Of a stretch of DNA of 64,000 bases, positions 8,003-16,429 are shown in pieces. Source of the stretch: Vulcanimicrobiota bacterium. GTDB lineage: Bacteria; Vulcanimicrobiota; Vulcanimicrobiia; Vulcanimicrobiales; Vulcanimicrobiaceae. The notes under the pieces were generated by a model. That model saw only the letters and a program-made list of their open reading frames with translations. It was not told the origin of the DNA and ran no database searches. The stretch lies in assembly GCA_027452165.1 (NCBI GenBank), contig DAIDGX010000009.1, positions 1 to 64,000 on the forward strand, given 5' to 3'. The translations under genes and the position numbers were made by a program. The number at the start of each line of letters is the position of its first letter. The stretch's first letter is position 1.

Positions 8003-9346
8003 GTGCGTATAGGCAATGGCATACCCAAATTCGTAGTCCAGGATGCTCTCGCGGCGTGCCCTCGTGTTGCGTTCCTCGTGATGATGCTGGTTGCGCTGCC
8101 GGCTGCGGTTCGCGCTGGAGGTCTGACCGCGGCGCAACGAACCGCTGTCCATGCGATCGCCGTACGTGCATTGCGCCGCTACGACATACCTGGGATGAGC
8201 ATCGCGATCGTCGAAGGCGGTCGCCTCCGTTACGCGCGCGGATTCGGCGTTCGCGATCGTGCGCTCGACATGCCGGCGACTGCCCGTACACGTTACGGTA
8301 TCGGTTCGCTTACGAAACAGCTTGTGGCTGCAGCCACCCTACAACTCGTCCAGCGCCGTGAGCTTTCGCTCGATGAGCCAATCGGTCGCTTTTTCGGTCC
8401 GGGACCAGCGGCTCACGTGTCGATTCGTGACTTGCTCGATCAGCGCTCGGGGATTCCGGACTATAACCAGCCGGGCGCGCTCGTACAAGAGTTGCCTTGG
8501 CTCGTCTCGGGTGCGTCGTCACAGCGAGAGCTGGCGCGCGAGATCGTGGCGCGGGCCCTGACGTTTCGGCCTGGCACACGGTTCGCGTATAGTAATTCGA
8601 ATTATGTGCTGCTTGGTGTGATTCTGCGGCGCGTCACGGGCGTGTCGCCTGCACGCCTCCTGCGAAAAAACATCTTTGCTCCGCTCGGTATGACAGCGAG
8701 CGCCCTTGCTGACGCGCGTGCGTGTGATGGCGATACGTCGTGCGCGTACAGTAAAACGCCGTTTGGCGTCCGCGCCGTCACACCGTGGAGCGTTGGATTG
8801 ACATCAACGGCGGGCGGCGTTGTCTCCGACGTCCTCGATCTCGCTCGGTGGGATATCGGTCTGATGGACGGGCGCGTACTCGAAACGCCGATGTTTCGTG
8901 CGATGATCGACCCGATCGGTCGCGGCGGCTATGCATTCGGAGAGTATGCCTACCGCGATACGGCCGGCGACACGATCGTGTGGCACGATGGCACCGTTTA
9001 CGGCTACAAGGCGATGAACATCCTCATTCCTCGCCGGCGCGACGCGATCGTCGTATTATGTAATGCCGACTACGCGCACGCGCAGATCATCGCGATGCAG
9101 ATCGATCGGGCGATGTTCGGCGTGCCAGGCGGAGGACACGAACCGCGCGACCTTGCGCTTCCCGGCTATACCTATCCGATCGCGCTCGTCTCGCTGGTCG
9201 TGCCGGTCGCGCTCGCATTCCTGCGCCGTAAGAGATATGGCCGTGCGCTCATCCTATCGTTTTGTGCGTATCTCGGCGGCGTGTATCTGTGGTTCCTAGC
9301 ACCAGCCTTCGCAGCGCTTGCAATCGCGTTGCAATTCTATCCATAG
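8003..9346 (+). CDS. Serine hydrolase, class C beta-lactamase/PBP-like, with C-terminal membrane helices
   Basis: The protein contains the class C/DD-peptidase triad: Ser102-x-x-Lys105 in GSLTKQ, Tyr196-Ser-Asn198 in FAYSNSNY, and a later His-Asp-Gly segment (VWHDGTVYG) in the place of the third KTG-type motif. Such proteins are serine hydrolases acting on peptides, esters or cell-wall fragments; true beta-lactamase activity cannot be inferred. The last 70 residues form two or three membrane helices, so the catalytic domain is probably anchored outside the inner membrane. The GTG start at 8003 gives an N-terminal hydrophobic segment ending near AVRAGG that could be a signal peptide. An ATG at 8080 is an alternative start, and neither has a strong ribosome site. 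It converges with the MFS gene, with 47 bases between them. Confidence 0.85.
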   Translation: MRIGNGIPKFVVQDALAACPRVAFLVMMLVALPAAVRAGGLTAAQRTAVHAIAVRALRRYDIPGMSIAIVEGGRLRYARGFGVRDRALDMPATARTRYGIGSLTKQLVAAATLQLVQRRELSLDEPIGRFFGPGPAAHVSIRDLLDQRSGIPDYNQPGALVQELPWLVSGASSQRELAREIVARALTFRPGTRFAYSNSNYVLLGVILRRVTGVSPARLLRKNIFAPLGMTASALADARACDGDTSCAYSKTPFGVRAVTPWSVGLTSTAGGVVSDVLDLARWDIGLMDGRVLETPMFRAMIDPIGRGGYAFGEYAYRDTAGDTIVWHDGTVYGYKAMNILIPRRRDAIVVLCNADYAHAQIIAMQIDRAMFGVPGGGHEPRDLALPGYTYPIALVSLVVPVALAFLRRKRYGRALILSFCAYLGGVYLWFLAPAFAALAIALQFYP

Positions 9347-9393
9347 GGCGTTGGTGCACCTGGCGAGGGTCAGGGAGAGCGTCGTGGGGCCCC

Positions 9394-10617
9394 TTAAAAG
9401 ACGTCTTCGCGGCGTTCGGGGCGGATCGCGTTGCCGAGGATCGTCATGACGATGACGGCGGCGAAGATGAGGAGCATAAACGTGGCCATCGCGTGGCCAT
9501 AATCGGGGGAACCGTTCGGGAACGCGAAGCGCGTTGCGGCAAGGGCGGCAATGATCTGTGACGTGGGTGAAGCGATTAGGTTTCCGAGTTGATAGACGAA
9601 ACCTGGAAAGGTGCCGCGCGCGAGCGATGGCGCGATTTCGTTGAGGTGCGCGGGGATGATGCCCCAGGCGCCTTGCACCATGAACTGCATGAGAAATCCG
9701 CCGAGCGCAAGAAGCGCGATCGTGGATCCGAATGCCCAGAGCGGGATCGCGATCAGGCCGAGCAGCGCGGCGATAACGATGCAGATGCGACGGCCGAAGC
9801 GTTGCGAGAGCGCACCGAAGATCACACCGCCAAGAATTGCGCCGATGGCGGTGACGCTGCCAAGTTGCCCAACGAGCGCGGGCGAAAAACCATGTTGCTT
9901 GGTGAGAAACGTCGCGTAGATATCTTGCGTGCCGTGCGACATGAAATTGAACGCGGCCATGAAGAGCATGCCGTAGATGACGAGCGGCCAGTGGCGCTTG
10001 AGCGTGGTGACGAGCACGTCGCCGCCGTGCGCGAGGCGTTCGTGCTGTTGCGCAAGCCACGCCGGTGATTCGGACACGCTTGCGCGAATGAAGAAGATGA
10101 GGAACGCGGGCAGTGCGCCGACGACAAACATGCCGCGCCAGCCGATGCGATCGTAGAGTAGCCAGAGCGCGAGGTTGGCAAGCAGATAGCCGACGGCGTA
10201 GCCTTCTTGCAAGATGCCGCTGAAGAGGCCGCGGCGCTGCGGTGGTAACGACTCCATCGCGAGTGCGGCGCCGATGCCCCATTCACCGCCCATCGCGATG
10301 CCGAAGAGCGCGCGCAGCACCAAGAAGACGGTGAAGTTCGGCGAGAACGCGGTGAGCAGTTCGAGCACGGAGTAGAGCGCGATGTCGATCATGAGCGGCG
10401 TGCGGCGGCCGTAACGATCGGAGAACCAGCCGAAGAGCAGCGCGCCGACCGGACGCAGCGCGAGCGTGAGCGTGACGGCGAAGAGCACGTCGATCACGCT
10501 GCGCCCGAGATCGTGCGCGAGGTGCGGCACGACGACGATGACGAGGAAGAAGTCGAACGCGTCGAGCGTCCACCCGAGGAAGCTCGCGACGAACGTTCTC
10601 CTCGCCGCGGAGGTCAC
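9394..10617 (-). CDS. MFS transporter, sialate/carboxylate symporter-like
   Basis: The 407-residue protein has twelve predicted membrane helices. It carries the marker GWTLDAFDFFLVIVVVPHLA, seen in the sialate:H+ symporter/carboxylate (lactate, JEN1-like) branch of the major facilitator superfamily, and the loop motif GWFSDRYGRRTPL between helices 2 and 3. It most likely imports or exports a small organic acid by proton symport; the substrate is not readable. The start is GTG at 10617, overlapping the stop of the lipoprotein gene by GTGA, so translation is probably coupled. This makes it the third gene of the thrS unit. The coupling to a proline-rich lipoprotein is unusual for this family. 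Confidence 0.85.
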   Translation of the reverse strand: MTSAARRTFVASFLGWTLDAFDFFLVIVVVPHLAHDLGRSVIDVLFAVTLTLALRPVGALLFGWFSDRYGRRTPLMIDIALYSVLELLTAFSPNFTVFLVLRALFGIAMGGEWGIGAALAMESLPPQRRGLFSGILQEGYAVGYLLANLALWLLYDRIGWRGMFVVGALPAFLIFFIRASVSESPAWLAQQHERLAHGGDVLVTTLKRHWPLVIYGMLFMAAFNFMSHGTQDIYATFLTKQHGFSPALVGQLGSVTAIGAILGGVIFGALSQRFGRRICIVIAALLGLIAIPLWAFGSTIALLALGGFLMQFMVQGAWGIIPAHLNEIAPSLARGTFPGFVYQLGNLIASPTSQIIAALAATRFAFPNGSPDYGHAMATFMLLIFAAVIVMTILGNAIRPERREDVF

Positions 10618-11555
10618 GGCGATGCGCTTACCTGCGGCGAGGCCGACGCCTCGGAAGATGGCTGCGGCGAGGCGCCCGGTGAGCTACTCGGCATAGCGCT
10701 CGGCGAAGCGCTTGCGGTTGCGCTCGGACGTTCGTCACCGTAGAGGACGAACATCCACGTCTCGTCTTTTTTGATTTGCAGCTTCGGCACGTTCAGGGTG
10801 AAGGTGAGCACGTTCTTTTGGAGCGTCGATTGCGAGTACGAGCCGAAAAAGGTGTCGGTGGTTTTGTGGTGCTTTTGTTGCTCGTGGAAGAGCTGCACGG
10901 CAAAACCGCGGCCGCCGATCTGTGCTTGCGGTAGCGTGAATGTTGCGATGGCACGTCCGTCGAGCAGCACGTCGGCGTCGCTCTTCATGCGGACGCTCAC
11001 GAGCGCGATCGTGGCAACCGCCTTGGGGTCGGGATCGATCATCGCGGGCGCGTTGGTGGGCATCGCTGCGAGCGTGAGCGTGAGCTTGGGGCCGGGGCTT
11101 GCCGACGGCGAGGGTTTGGCCGATGGCGAGGCGGAGCCGCTGGGCGCGGGACTTGGCGTCGGTGTCGGTGTCGGTGTGGGCGTGGGCGTGGGCGATGCGG
11201 ATGCGCTTGCCATCGCATGAGCCGATGCGCCGGGTGATGGCGACGGCGATGCGGGCGGCAGGTTGAACTGCAGAAAGCAGGTGTAGCCCTGATCTTGCGG
11301 ACACTGCAGGCCCTTCGGGCCGTCGGCAAACGCGTACGACGCGGTGGTGCCCGGCGGAATGCTCGGCGCGGGCGAGGCTTTGGGCGTGTCCGTCGGGGCC
11401 GGCGCAGGCGTGGCGGGAACCTGTTGGTTGACCGGCGGCGTCATGCCGCCGGGCGCGGAGGTGCCGCCGAAGCCGCCCTGACATGCGGTGAGCGCGGCGG
11501 CGGCGAGCACGGCGAGCGCGTACTGCGGGAAGCGCGGTGTGACACGATGGCTCAT
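10614..11555 (-). CDS. Proline/threonine/serine-rich lipoprotein
   Basis: The frame runs further upstream into thrS, but the start is placed at ATG 11555 because this overlaps the thrS stop (ATGA) and gives a lipoprotein signal peptide with lipobox LTAC at about residues 22-25. The 313-residue product has two long low-complexity regions rich in Pro, Thr, Ser and Ala (including a TP repeat encoded at about 11159-11196) that flank a central beta-rich domain (residues about 150-270). No family is recognised for that domain. The low-complexity arms look like spacers across the periplasm or the cell surface. The gene is translationally coupled on both sides, to thrS before and an MFS transporter after. 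Confidence 0.8.
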   Translation of the reverse strand: MSHRVTPRFPQYALAVLAAAALTACQGGFGGTSAPGGMTPPVNQQVPATPAPAPTDTPKASPAPSIPPGTTASYAFADGPKGLQCPQDQGYTCFLQFNLPPASPSPSPGASAHAMASASASPTPTPTPTPTPTPSPAPSGSASPSAKPSPSASPGPKLTLTLAAMPTNAPAMIDPDPKAVATIALVSVRMKSDADVLLDGRAIATFTLPQAQIGGRGFAVQLFHEQQKHHKTTDTFFGSYSQSTLQKNVLTFTLNVPKLQIKKDETWMFVLYGDERPSATASASPSAMPSSSPGASPQPSSEASASPQVSASP

Positions 11556-13321
11556 GCGCGGGATTCGACCTTTCCGTGGAGCTCTTCGGCGAAGGCGGCA
11601 ACCGAGATCGTGCGTTTTTCGTCGATCGCGCGCTCGTTGACGTTGACCGTGCCGTCGGCGGCTTCTTGTTTGCCGACGACGAGAATGTAGGGCACCTTCT
11701 GCGTCTTCCAGTGCCGAATTTTGTAGCCGAGCTTCTCGTTGCTCTCGTCGATCTCGACTCGGAAGCCCTTGGCTTTGAGCGTGGTGGCGACTTCGCGCGC
11801 GTAGTCGAGTTGATGCTCGGAGATTGGCGCGAGCACCGCTTGCACCGGGGCGAGCCACGCCGGGAACGCGCCGCCGAAGTGCTCGACCAAAATGCCGAAG
11901 AAGCGCTCCATCGAGCCCGCGAGCGCGCGGTGAATCATGACGGGGCGGTGATCGTGGCCGTCGTTTCCGCGATACTTCAGATCGAAGCGCTGCGGCAGCA
12001 CGAAATCGACCTGTACGGTGCCGAGTTGCCATTTACGGCCGATCGCGTCGCGCACGTTGATATCGAGTTTGGGGCCGTAGAAGGCGCCGCCGCCTTCGTC
12101 GATGCCGTAGGGAAGCCCGTAGCGTTCGAGCGCGCGACGGATCGCCTCTTCGGCGATGGGATCGGTTTCGCCGCGTAGCTGCGCTTCGCGCGTGGAGAGG
12201 AAATATTCGAAGTCGGTGAAGCCGAACGCCTTCATCAAGCGCAACGCTTCGTCGAGCGTTTGCTCGAATTCGCTCTGCAGTTGATCGGGCGTGCAGAAGA
12301 GATGCGCGTCGTCCTGCGTGAATCCGCGCACGCGCGTGAGCCCGTGCAGCACGCCCGAGCGCTCGTAGCGATAGACCGTGCCGAACTCGGAGAAGCGAAT
12401 CGGCAGATCGCGGTAGCTGCGCAGATGGCTACGATAGATGAGGATGTGGCCGGGACAGTTCATCGGTTTGAGGCGGAAGCGCTGCTCCTCGACCTCGAGC
12501 GGACCGAACATCCCGTGCTGATAATTTTCGAGATGGCCCGAGATCTCGTAGAGCTTTTCGCTGACGACGTGCGGTGTGACGACCGGCTGATAGCCGCGTT
12601 CGCGCAGGCCCTCGCGGATGAATTGTTCGACGATCGCGCGCACCGTCGCGCCCTTGGGATGCCAGAAGACGAGGCCTCCGCCCGCGTCCTCCTCGATGGA
12701 GAAGAGATCGAGTTCGACGCCGAGCTTGCGGTGATCGCGCTTTTGCGCTTCTTCGATCTGGTGCAGGTACGCGTCGAGTTCGTCCTTGCCGTACCACGCG
12801 GTGCCGTAGATGCGCTGCAGCATCGGATTCTTCTCGTCGCCGCGCCAATATGCGCCGGCCACGTTCATGAGCTTGACCGCGCCGATCTCGCCCGTGGTGT
12901 GGGCGTGGCCGCCGCGGCAGAGATCGGTGAATGCGCCGATCGTGTAGAGCGTGATCGGCTCGCCCGCGGGAATCTCACGCGCGATCTCCACTTTGAACGG
13001 ATTGCCGGCGAAGGCTTCGATTGCTTGGTCGCGCGTGACTTCGCGACCGGTCATCGGGTAGTTCGCCGCGATGATCTCGGTCATCCGCGCTTCGAGCCGC
13101 GCCAAATCCTCGGGCGTGAACGGCGTCTCGCGCGCAAAATCATAGTAAAAGCCGTTTTCGATCGCAGGGCCGATCGTGGGCTTGGCCTCGGGGAAGAGGT
13201 CTTGAACCGCGTAGGCCAAGACGTGCGCCGCCGTGTGGCGCAGCTCGGGGAGGCTCGTCGCGTGGGCGTGGGGTGCTTCGGGCATAGGGGACGCCGATTC
13301 GTCGGAAGGCCCGGGCGTCAC
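11552..13321 (-). CDS. thrS: Threonine-tRNA ligase, lacking the TGS domain
   Basis: The protein begins almost directly with the editing domain, showing HTAAH near residue 30 and a later Cys-containing FTDLCRGGHA, followed by the class II catalytic core. In the core, motif 2 is RFSEFGTVYRYERSG, and zinc ligands are Cys in MNCPGH, His in DDAHLFC and His in MIHRALAGS. The anticodon-binding domain occupies the last 100 residues (VQAVLAPISEHQ onward). The usual N-terminal TGS domain of about 60 residues is absent, as in some other bacteria. The start could be GTG 13321 or ATG 13285; neither has a clear ribosome site. The enzyme charges tRNA-Thr and edits Ser-tRNA-Thr. It is first in a coupled unit with the lipoprotein and MFS genes. 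Confidence 0.95.
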   Translation of the reverse strand: MTPGPSDESASPMPEAPHAHATSLPELRHTAAHVLAYAVQDLFPEAKPTIGPAIENGFYYDFARETPFTPEDLARLEARMTEIIAANYPMTGREVTRDQAIEAFAGNPFKVEIAREIPAGEPITLYTIGAFTDLCRGGHAHTTGEIGAVKLMNVAGAYWRGDEKNPMLQRIYGTAWYGKDELDAYLHQIEEAQKRDHRKLGVELDLFSIEEDAGGGLVFWHPKGATVRAIVEQFIREGLRERGYQPVVTPHVVSEKLYEISGHLENYQHGMFGPLEVEEQRFRLKPMNCPGHILIYRSHLRSYRDLPIRFSEFGTVYRYERSGVLHGLTRVRGFTQDDAHLFCTPDQLQSEFEQTLDEALRLMKAFGFTDFEYFLSTREAQLRGETDPIAEEAIRRALERYGLPYGIDEGGGAFYGPKLDINVRDAIGRKWQLGTVQVDFVLPQRFDLKYRGNDGHDHRPVMIHRALAGSMERFFGILVEHFGGAFPAWLAPVQAVLAPISEHQLDYAREVATTLKAKGFRVEIDESNEKLGYKIRHWKTQKVPYILVVGKQEAADGTVNVNERAIDEKRTISVAAFAEELHGKVESRA

Positions 13322-13444
13322 TTCTCGGGCGAAAGATTAAGGGCGTCATAAGGCGCTTTTAAAGTCACCATAGCGCGGAAGGCCGCACCATAGAGCGTGT
13401 GAGCACTCGTGCTCGAAGCAGCCTTACATAGGAGCGTTTTTTTC

Positions 13445-14497
13445 ATGCGTAAGACCCTGGCGCTCGCGTTCGCGGCGCTCATCGCGGCCGGTACGCTCGG
13501 CGGCGGTAAAGCCTTGGCCAGCACCTCGCTTCTCGAAACCGGTTCGACCCTTCTCTATCCGCTCATGAACCTGTGGGTCGCGGATTATCAGAAGGCGCAC
13601 GGCGACGTGCAGATCACCACGCAGGGTACGGGCTCGGGTACCGGCATCTCGCAGGCGATTTCGGGCGTGGCGCAGATCGGCGCGTCGGATGCCTATATGG
13701 CCGACTCGCAGATGAAGGGCACGCCGATGCTCAACATTCCGCTCGCGATCTCGGCACAGCAGATCAACTACAATCTGCCGGGCCTCAACAATCGCCACCT
13801 GAACCTGTCGGGTCCGGTGCTCGCCGGCATCTACTCGGGACGCATTCAGTACTGGGATGACAAGCAGATCGCCGAGATGAACCGCGGCGTGAAATTGCCG
13901 CACCGCATCATCGTGCCGATCCACCGTTCCGACGGTTCGGGCGATACGTTCATCTTCTCGCAGTACCTGTCGTTCTCGACGCCCTCGTGGAAGAACGGCC
14001 CGGGCTACGGCACCTCGATCAGCTGGCCGGCCGTGAGCACGGCTGTCGGCGCGAACGGCAACCCCGGCATGGTGCAGACCTGCCAGCACACGCCGTACTC
14101 GATCGCGTACATCGGTGTGAGCTTCCTGAACGAGACGAACCGCGCGCACCTCGGCTACGCGGCCCTCAAGAACCGCGCCGGCCACTTCGTGCTGCCGACC
14201 GCAGCCACGATCCACGCCGCCGCTTCGACACTCTCGTCGCGTACGCCGCGTGACGAGCGCATCTCGCTCGTGTTCGCTCCGGGCGCGTCGTCGTACCCGA
14301 TCATCAACTACGAATACGCGATCGTGAACCCGCATCAGGCCGACGGCGCGAAGGCCGGACAGCTCAAGCAGTTCCTCATGTGGGCGATCGAACCGCATGG
14401 CGGCCAGCAAGCGCGCTTCCTGAACGCCGTGCACTTCCTCCCGCTGCCGGGACCGATCGTCGCACTTAGCAAGGCTCAGATCGAAAAGATCAAATAA
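13445..14497 (+). CDS. pstS: Phosphate ABC transporter, periplasmic binding protein PstS
   Basis: The start at 13445 is chosen over an upstream in-frame codon because it gives a signal peptide (MRKTLALAFAALIAAG, cleavage near ALA-ST) and has AGGAG 12 bases upstream. The mature protein opens with a typical PstS phosphate-binding strand (ETGSTLLYPLMNLW) and the loop QGTGSGTGISQAISG, and later has HRSDGSGDTFIFSQYL, another phosphate ligand segment. PstS captures phosphate in the periplasm and hands it to PstC/PstA. The product is about 350 residues, normal for the family. pstC starts 7 bases after the stop. No convincing PHO box was found in the 120-base leader. Confidence 0.95.
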   Translation: MRKTLALAFAALIAAGTLGGGKALASTSLLETGSTLLYPLMNLWVADYQKAHGDVQITTQGTGSGTGISQAISGVAQIGASDAYMADSQMKGTPMLNIPLAISAQQINYNLPGLNNRHLNLSGPVLAGIYSGRIQYWDDKQIAEMNRGVKLPHRIIVPIHRSDGSGDTFIFSQYLSFSTPSWKNGPGYGTSISWPAVSTAVGANGNPGMVQTCQHTPYSIAYIGVSFLNETNRAHLGYAALKNRAGHFVLPTAATIHAAASTLSSRTPRDERISLVFAPGASSYPIINYEYAIVNPHQADGAKAGQLKQFLMWAIEPHGGQQARFLNAVHFLPLPGPIVALSKAQIEKIK

Positions 14498-14503
14498 GGC
14501 AGA

Positions 14504-15547
14504 ATGGCCTCGATGGACATTCGGGCTGGGGGTACCGCGAACGCGGTATCCCCAGCTGCGCTTCAACGGACGGGATCGCAAACGATCCTCGCTGTGCTTA
14601 CCGGGCTCGCGGCTGTCGCGAGCTTTGCCATTATCTTTTTGATGCTGTTCTTTCTGTTGGCGTACGCCTATCCGGCGATCCGCTTCAACGGCATCGATTT
14701 CTTCACCAATAGCATTTGGAATATCGGCAATCAGTACGGCAGCGGGACGATAACGCGCAACGGCTTCACCGCGCAGCCGGGCGCGTCGTTTGGTGCGCTC
14801 GTGTTCATCTTCGGCACCTTGATCACAGGCGCGCTTGCGATGCTCGTCGCGGTGCCGCTCTCGCTCATGGTGGCGCTCTCACTCGTGTACACCGTGCCCA
14901 AATCGATTCGCCCGATTGCAAACGCGCTCGTCGAATTAATGGCGGGCGTGCCGTCGGTCGTGTACGGCGTGTGGGGATTGGTTGTGCTCGTTCCCTGGAT
15001 CGGCACGAAGCTCGCGCCGTGGGTCACGGGGCACTTTGGCTTTATACCGTTTCTCGGCGGCGCAGCGGGAAGCGGCAACGGCCTTGCGGCATCAGTGTTC
15101 ATTCTCGCGCTGATGGTGATCCCGATCATGGTCGCGACAACTCGCGACGTGATCCTTGCGCAATCGAATTCGCTGTTTGAGGCGAGCATGGCGGTCGGGA
15201 GCACCAGTTGGCAGGCAATGACGCGCGTCGTGCTGCCGAGCGTTCGCAACGGTATCGCCGCGTCGGTGCTGCTTGCTTTCGGGCGCGCGCTTGGTGAAAC
15301 GATGGCGGTGTTGATGGTGTGCGGTGCGGCGATTAACACGTATCCGCAAAACATCTTTTCGCCCATCAACACGATCGCTTCGGTGATCGTGTCGCAACTC
15401 GAATCGGCGCTGACCGATGCAAGCGGCATGGCGCAACGTTCGCTTGCAGAACTCGCGTGCGCGCTCTTCTTGATCACGCTCATCATCAACGTAATCGCGC
15501 GCGCCGTGATGCGCGGCGCCGATCGTCGCGAAGGACGGGCTGCGTAA
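14504..15547 (+). CDS. pstC: Phosphate ABC transporter permease PstC
   Basis: This 347-residue inner-membrane protein has six predicted helices. It carries the permease coupling segment GRALGETMAVLMVCGAA near residues 263-279, where PstC proteins contact the ATPase. It forms the phosphate channel with PstA. An unusually long periplasmic loop follows the first helix (residues about 55-95). The pstA start overlaps the stop by one base (TAATG), giving coupled translation. The operon is pstS-pstC-pstA and has no ATPase gene. Confidence 0.94.
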   Translation: MASMDIRAGGTANAVSPAALQRTGSQTILAVLTGLAAVASFAIIFLMLFFLLAYAYPAIRFNGIDFFTNSIWNIGNQYGSGTITRNGFTAQPGASFGALVFIFGTLITGALAMLVAVPLSLMVALSLVYTVPKSIRPIANALVELMAGVPSVVYGVWGLVVLVPWIGTKLAPWVTGHFGFIPFLGGAAGSGNGLAASVFILALMVIPIMVATTRDVILAQSNSLFEASMAVGSTSWQAMTRVVLPSVRNGIAASVLLAFGRALGETMAVLMVCGAAINTYPQNIFSPINTIASVIVSQLESALTDASGMAQRSLAELACALFLITLIINVIARAVMRGADRREGRAA

Positions 15548-16404
15548 TGGCGATCGCACGTACCGGAATGTCGCCTAAAACGTGGGCCAGCCGCACGTGG
15601 TGGGCGGTTAGCTCCGCATGTCTGGTTGCGGTCGTCGGGATACTATTTTCGATCTTCGCCTTCGTGCTTGCGCGCGGGTTACCGGCATTTAAATGGTCGC
15701 TCTTTACGACCGTCACGACGGGGACCGCAGGCGGGCTTCTGAACGCGATCGTGGGCACGTTTTCGCTCGTTGCCATTGGGCTCGTCTTCGTAACATTCGT
15801 CGGCCTCGGAACCGCGATTTGGACGGTCGAGTTCGCACCACCATGGGCAAAGCGCCTGATTCGATTTATGGTCGATGTGCTTGCGGGCGTGCCATCGATC
15901 GTGGTGGGATATTTCCTCTACGTTGCGCTTGTTGAAGAAGCGGGTTGGGGATTCTCGCTCCTTGCCGGTGCGCTCGCGCTTGCGATTTTCATGTTGCCGT
16001 ACGTGGTACGCGCCGCGGACGTAGCGCTTTCGAATGTGCCGCGCACGTTACGCGAGGGCGCGGTTGCGCTTGGGGCGCGTCCTGCGATGGTGGTTTTCTC
16101 CATCGATTTTCCGTGGGCGCTGCCGGGGATTCTCACGGGGTTGCTCGTCGCAGTCGGCATTGGTCTCGGGGAGACGGCTCCGCTCATCTACACCGCGGGC
16201 TGGTCGAACTACATGCCGACGCTTGCACCTACGCATTCGCCGGTCGGCTATTTAACGTACGTCATCTGGACGTATATCAGCCAACCATTCTCCGAATCGC
16301 ACCGCTTGGCGTATGCGGCGGCAGCGTTGCTGATGATCTTCATCTTCGCAACGAACCTGCTCGCTCGCAGTTTCGTCGAGTACAAGACGAACAGGTCGCG
16401 CTGA
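15547..16404 (+). CDS. pstA: Phosphate ABC transporter permease PstA
   Basis: The ATG at 15547 overlaps the pstC stop and opens a 285-residue membrane protein; a longer open frame upstream lies inside pstC and is not used. It has about six helices and the coupling segment VGIGLGETAPLIYTAGW near the C-terminus. It pairs with PstC to form the phosphate channel. The next gene, the phospholipase C-like gene, lies on the other strand, so the operon ends here without pstB. phoU is found about 22 kb downstream as a separate unit. Confidence 0.94.
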   Translation: MAIARTGMSPKTWASRTWWAVSSACLVAVVGILFSIFAFVLARGLPAFKWSLFTTVTTGTAGGLLNAIVGTFSLVAIGLVFVTFVGLGTAIWTVEFAPPWAKRLIRFMVDVLAGVPSIVVGYFLYVALVEEAGWGFSLLAGALALAIFMLPYVVRAADVALSNVPRTLREGAVALGARPAMVVFSIDFPWALPGILTGLLVAVGIGLGETAPLIYTAGWSNYMPTLAPTHSPVGYLTYVIWTYISQPFSESHRLAYAAAALLMIFIFATNLLARSFVEYKTNRSR

Positions 16405-16429
16405 TAGCGGCGTTGCCGCTGACGCCGAG

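Noticed and set aside
11150-11210. Tandem repeat near 11160-11196
   Set aside because: It encodes the Thr-Pro repeat of the lipoprotein and is explained by coding sequence.
12260-13351. Long open frame (363 codons) antisense to thrS
   Set aside because: It mirrors a clearly conserved synthetase gene; long antisense frames are expected in GC-rich DNA and the product has no recognisable domain.
13340-13444. Possible PHO box upstream of pstS (GTCAT and GTCAC copies)
   Set aside because: The two GTCA copies are about 18 bases apart, not 11, and the spacer does not match the known box.
13424-14581. Long open frame (385 codons) antisense to pstS
   Set aside because: It lies opposite a clear PstS gene, is rich in Arg/His/Val as antisense frames are, and has no ribosome site or domain.
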